Assembly: GCA_031283145.1 (NCBI GenBank)
Contig: JAITCJ010000081.1
Location: 1-8,102 of the forward strand
Length of the DNA: 8,102 nt
Direction of reading: 5' to 3'
From: Holophagales bacterium
Lineage (GTDB): Bacteria > Acidobacteriota > Holophagae > Holophagales > Holophagaceae
Shown: one piece after another, positions 6,163-8,102 of the stretch
Position numbering within the stretch: the stretch's first letter is position 1
Layout of the letters: every line of letters starts with the position of its first letter
The notes under the pieces: model-generated
The model's database searches: none
The model's input: the letters and a program-made list of their open reading frames with translations, nothing else
Told to the model about the DNA's origin: nothing
Position numbers and translations under genes: made by a program

Positions 6163-6512
6163 CTTTACACCTTTGTGGTTTGATACCAATTTGCGTTCAA
6201 ATCTGCCGTATCGCAGCGTTGCTTTTGAGGAACGGTGCCGCGAACCGCTGAATGTAAATGCAACATTGGACGCAATCTGATATGAGACCCTGTCTTTAGG
6301 CCGGAACAGCACCGCGCCCTGAAGGGCGGGGTATCACTGCGGGGCAGAGTTTGGCAGGGGAGACAAACTCCTGCCAAACATTCATAACATGTGCCCAAAG
6401 GCCCATGCACCCTTATTGCTGGTCGAACAGCAAGGGTTATAAGTAATCCGCCGCAAACGACAAAAAACAAGTTCAAACACTTTTATTGTCACTCATGTGT
6501 CAATCCCATTGA
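6163..6512. other. Non-coding region upstream of the SDR gene with three stacked hairpins
   Basis: No gene is supported here. Three hairpins follow one another. At 6311-6332 ACCGCGCCCT pairs with AGGGCGGGGT around GA, with one mismatch. At 6349-6379 GTTTGGCAGG and CCTGCCAAAC form a perfect stem. At 6416-6433 TTGCTG pairs with CAGCAA, extendable outward with a bulge. The first resembles the small GC-rich foot hairpins found at ends of IS200/IS605-type elements, but there is no tnpA or tnpB here. Open frames crossing the region in several frames have no recognisable domains. Confidence 0.5.
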
Positions 6513-6548
6513 TATAGCAGTTCAACTTTTTGTAGTTGAACTGCTATG
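6513..6548. repeat. Perfect 14-bp palindrome, same family as the MITE ends
   Basis: ATAGCAGTTCAACT (6514-6527) and AGTTGAACTGCTAT (6534-6547) are exact complements around a 6-nt loop. The arm shares TATAGC..TTCAACTTT with the left end of the 230-bp elements and with the palindrome at 5397-5432. It may be a free-standing mini-element or the left end of the larger candidate at 6513-6795. Confidence 0.75.
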
Positions 6549-6795
6549 CCGGGATTTACTTGTAGAATGAGGCTGACGATACCGAAACACTTACATGCGA
6601 GGGAATTGGACAGATAATCACGAAGTGATTGACGTGACGGTCTTGCGTATCCATTTGCTTTAGCAAATGGATACCAAGAGTTCCCGGCCGCGTATTGCTT
6701 GTAGGTGGGCACTGTCCAGCATTGCGCAAGCAATAAAAGCGAAAATTGCTACATAGTTCACAAACAGTTCATCTGCGAAGTGTCGGACCGCTATA
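6513..6795. repeat. Candidate third MITE-like element (about 283 bp)
   Basis: The left end TATAGCAGTTCAACT and the complement of the right end, TATAGCGGTCCGACA, match at 11 of 15 positions, the same type of terminus as the 230-bp elements. The interior differs from those copies. It carries a 12-bp perfect hairpin, GTATCCATTTGC (6647-6658) with GCAAATGGATAC (6663-6674) and a TTTA loop, and a small one AATCAC-GAA-GTGATT near 6617-6631. A minus-strand frame at 6500-6733 crosses the element but includes both repeat arms and has no RBS, so I do not call it a gene. Confidence 0.45.
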
Positions 6796-6850
6796 TGGCC
6801 TTCTTTTTCTCGTTACTCACCACTGGCCGTTTATGGAACTATTATAATAC

Positions 6851-6875
6851 GTTCCCGCCGTGTAAAGGCGGGAAC
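6851..6875. repeat. GC-rich hairpin repeat, forward copy
   Basis: GTTCCCGCC (6851-6859) and GGCGGGAAC (6867-6875) form a perfect 9-bp stem around GTGTAAA. The exact reverse complement of the whole 25-nt unit, including the loop, is found at 7517-7541, and a decayed version begins at 7024. It begins one copy of a degenerate direct repeat. Confidence 0.85.
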
Positions 6876-6950
6876 AAATTGTCTGGATTGAACCATACAG
6901 CCACTTTGGCGCTCCTCATGTCAAAAATCAGATGCGGAAAACTCCCCATC
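6851..6950. repeat. Degenerate direct repeat, unit 1
   Basis: From the hairpin onward, GTGTAAAG, AATTGTCTGGATTGAA, CCATACAG, TGTCAAA and CGGAAAA occur in the same order as in 7024-7135. The units are related but clearly diverged, with small indels. No protein reading is shared in frame over the whole unit with confidence. Confidence 0.6.
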
Positions 6951-7023
6951 CAGAGATAAATATTTAACAGATAAAACATTTTTTGTTTGCTTTTTCAATA
7001 TTTTTTTCAAATCACGTAAATAT

Positions 7024-7135
7024 TGTTCCATCTGTGTAAAGCTTGGAGCGAATTGCCGAATTGTCTGGATTGAAAGACCATACAGTACCCTTGAGCTGCC
7101 CTGTCAAATACCGAAGTACGGAAAATCTCTGATTT
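7024..7135. repeat. Degenerate direct repeat, unit 2
   Basis: The sequence TTCCATCTGTGTAAAGCTTG corresponds to the hairpin of unit 1 with the stem destroyed and the GTGTAAAG loop kept. It is followed by AATTGTCTGGATTGAA, GACCATACAG, TGTCAAATA and CGGAAAAT. An 8-bp internal duplication (GAATTGCC then GAATTGTC) is visible. A minus-strand frame (7012-7344) covers it but has no convincing start signal or domain. Confidence 0.6.
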
Positions 7136-7247
7136 CGGCACAAGTGAGGTAATTTCAAAACCCCGTTTCTGTCTGCGCCACCCATTTCGCCTTCCGCTCC
7201 AAAGTAGCGTCCGGCTTCATTCTGGCACAGCCTATCAACTCCGTTGA

Positions 7248-7273
7248 AGTTGCAAAACTGGCGTTTTGCAACT
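7248..7273. repeat. 11-bp perfect hairpin
   Basis: AGTTGCAAAAC (7248-7258) and GTTTTGCAACT (7263-7273) pair perfectly around TGGC. There is no following T-run, so it is not a typical terminator. It lies in the gene-poor region and has no obvious partner elsewhere in the window. Confidence 0.6.
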
Positions 7274-7327
7274 GGCACAAGTATTTTACCCATAAAAATT
7301 TGCGGCTCATTTGGAAAATAGCTCTCG

Positions 7328-7369
7328 ACAACTCTGAAAAACAAGTGTCTGCCTGTTTTTCAGGGTTGT
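7328..7369. repeat. Long hairpin repeat, copy B
   Basis: ACAACTCTGAAAAACA (7328-7343) pairs with TGTTTTTCAGGGTTGT (7354-7369) with one G-T pair and a 10-nt loop. It matches the hairpin at 157-199 in arm sequence, in arm spacing and in part of the 3' flank (GCCTGTTTTT...GTT, then ATAGCC or CTATGCC). An AT-rich stretch without genes follows to about 7510. Confidence 0.75.
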
Positions 7370-7489
7370 TGGCTATGCCTTGTTAAAAAATGTCAAAGAT
7401 ATCAAAAGCGTTTTTTAAGTAATTGCGTACCTTTATATGGATAAATGTAATCTATATCTATTGTTTTCAACAATTATGTAATTAATATT

Positions 7490-7683
7490 CTATTTGTTAT
7501 TCATATTTATATTTATGTTCCCGCCTTTACACGGCGGGAACATGACGTTTTTGAGTCTGTTCAAAAGCTGCTCGCAAAGCGCCTCTGTACGCGGTTCCGC
7601 TGATTTCCAGATTTTCCAATGGCGCTGTGAGGTGAGTGCGTCTAGTTCATATGGATCAATCATTCCTGCCATAGACACCAACA
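7490..7683 (-). CDS. Possible small protein, unknown function
   Basis: A minus-strand frame reads MLVSMAGMIDPYELDALTSQ and continues RHWKIWKSAEPRTEALCEQLLNRLKN before entering the GC-rich hairpin, where it becomes MFPPCKGGN, and ending in an Asn-rich tail. The stretch up to the hairpin has a balanced, protein-like composition (about 55 residues). The best starts (ATGs at 7684 and shortly downstream) lack a good Shine-Dalgarno, and a longer reading needs TTG at 7714. It would be divergent from the gene at 7726. It could be a fragment whose end was replaced by the repeat. No family is recognised. Confidence 0.25.
7517..7541. repeat. GC-rich hairpin repeat, inverted copy
   Basis: This is the exact reverse complement of 6851-6875, loop included, and here the stem extends by two pairs (AT at 7515-7516 and AT at 7542-7543) to 11 bp. 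The two copies face each other across about 640 bp. The intervening DNA has no transposase. Confidence 0.85.
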
Positions 7684-7703
7684 TGAACGGAATAGTCCGT
7701 TCA
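7684..7703. promoter_or_regulatory. Perfect 20-bp dyad, candidate operator
   Basis: TGAACGGA-ATAG-TCCGTTCA is a perfect inverted repeat with 8-bp arms and a 4-bp spacer. It ends 9 bp before the Shine-Dalgarno of the gene at 7726. Symmetry and size fit a binding site for a dimeric regulator of the TetR or MarR type, or a 5' UTR hairpin that affects translation. No regulator gene is present in the window, and the promoter itself is not clear. Confidence 0.45.
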
Positions 7704-7725
7704 CTTTTAAACAAGGAGTTTTCTC

Positions 7726-8102
7726 ATGAAGAAAACCGTAATAACAACCGCAGCCGCTCTAGCTGCCACACTGGGTTTTGTTCTGTTCTCGGTCGGAGCG
7801 GCCAGAACATCGGGAGTGCCTGGACCCCAGGCCCAACACAGCCATCATGACTGCGACCATAGCAATCACGATACGGCTCATCATGACTGCGCGGAACATG
7901 GTACTGTGAGTGTGGCGGAACACAGTTCCGTGACTGTGGCCGCAGCTCCAAGATGCCCGACTTGCAATAGCAAGGACTCACGCACTCTTGGGGCTTACTC
8001 AACCCCAAAATGCGGCGCTTGCAGAGGTAAGGGCGGCTATTATGAAAAAGTAACAGTGACATGCTCCGCATGCCGTGGTGAAGGCAGGATAAAGGGCATT
8101 AC
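7726..8102 (+). CDS. Exported His/Cys-rich protein with DnaJ-type zinc-finger motifs (3' end outside window)
   Basis: The frame stays open for 125 codons to the window edge. The start is well supported: AAGGAG (7713-7718) lies 7 nt before the ATG, and a classic signal peptide follows (MKKTVITTAAALAATLGFVL then FSVGAA, cleavage near 26). Residues 38-58 form a His/Asp/Cys-rich segment with two HHDC motifs, resembling metal-binding stretches. Then come C77-P-T-C80, C96-G-A-C-R-G-K-G and C113-S-A-C-R-G-E-G, the last two being true CXXCXGXG repeats as in the DnaJ cysteine-rich domain. No J-domain precedes them, so this is not a DnaJ chaperone. An exported metal-binding or redox/folding helper is plausible, but the function is inference. 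The two other open frames covering this stretch are shadows. Confidence 0.85.
   Translation, partial: MKKTVITTAAALAATLGFVLFSVGAARTSGVPGPQAQHSHHDCDHSNHDTAHHDCAEHGTVSVAEHSSVTVAAAPRCPTCNSKDSRTLGAYSTPKCGACRGKGGYYEKVTVTCSACRGEGRIKGI

Noticed and set aside
6165..6476. Minus-strand Cys-containing 103-residue frame upstream of the SDR gene
   Set aside because: It spans the stacked hairpins, has no ribosome binding site and no recognisable domain; the Cys pattern comes from the hairpin sequence.
7012..7344. Minus-strand 110-residue frame
   Set aside because: It covers a decayed direct repeat, an 11-bp hairpin and part of the long hairpin, with no start signal; kept only as a repeat region.
6841..7545. 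CRISPR array suggested by repeated GC-rich hairpins
   Set aside because: Only two exact copies, in opposite orientation and about 640 bp apart, with no regular spacing.
7724..8071. Minus-strand 115-residue frame and plus-strand frame 7494-7850
   Set aside because: Both are shadows of the gene starting at 7726, which has a signal peptide, a Shine-Dalgarno and CXXCXGXG motifs in its own frame.

Overview
The window looks like a stretch of chromosome from an anaerobic, amino-acid-using bacterium of medium GC content. The basis is a lysine 5,6-aminomutase (KamD/KamE), an adenosylcobalamin- and PLP-dependent enzyme known mainly from lysine-fermenting anaerobes. The sequence does not fix the phylum. 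The standard genetic code is in use: the ABC ATPase gene ends in TGA in a tight overlap with the next gene.

Layout, left to right. Positions 1-80 hold the first codons of an IS5-family transposase running off the left edge on the minus strand. Positions 157-526 are repeats: a long hairpin, then a 230-bp MITE-like element that itself carries a 91-bp mini-element. Positions 539-4923 form one compact minus-strand operon. Read in transcription order it is a small secreted single-CXXCH cytochrome-like protein, kamD, kamE, a DrrA-type ABC ATPase and a DrrB-type ABC-2 permease. Each junction either overlaps by 4-8 nt or is separated by 1 nt, so the five genes are almost certainly co-transcribed and translationally coupled. 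Positions 4924-5427 hold the operon's upstream region, a short orphan ORF, the second 230-bp MITE copy and a 36-bp palindrome. Positions 5428-6162 encode a short-chain dehydrogenase (SDR)-like protein on the minus strand. It is open from end to end except for one in-frame TGA, and its stop codon lies inside the neighbouring repeat.

Positions 6163 to about 7680 are a repeat-rich, gene-poor stretch. It contains clustered hairpins, a third candidate MITE, an inverted pair of identical GC-rich hairpins, a decayed direct repeat and a second copy of the hairpin seen at 157-199. The window ends with a plus-strand gene starting at 7726 and cut by the right edge. It encodes an exported protein with a His/Cys-rich segment followed by DnaJ-type CXXCXGXG zinc-binding motifs, and it sits behind a perfect 20-bp dyad.

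The kam operon is the only clear pathway here. KamDE would move the terminal amino group of lysine or beta-lysine to C5, while DrrAB-like proteins normally export a hydrophobic or cationic compound. The other lysine-fermentation genes (kamA, kdd, kce, kal) are not in the window. The combination with an exporter and a haem-c-like protein is therefore the main biological puzzle. The second theme is a dense set of small non-autonomous palindromic elements that share TATAG...CTATA ends.
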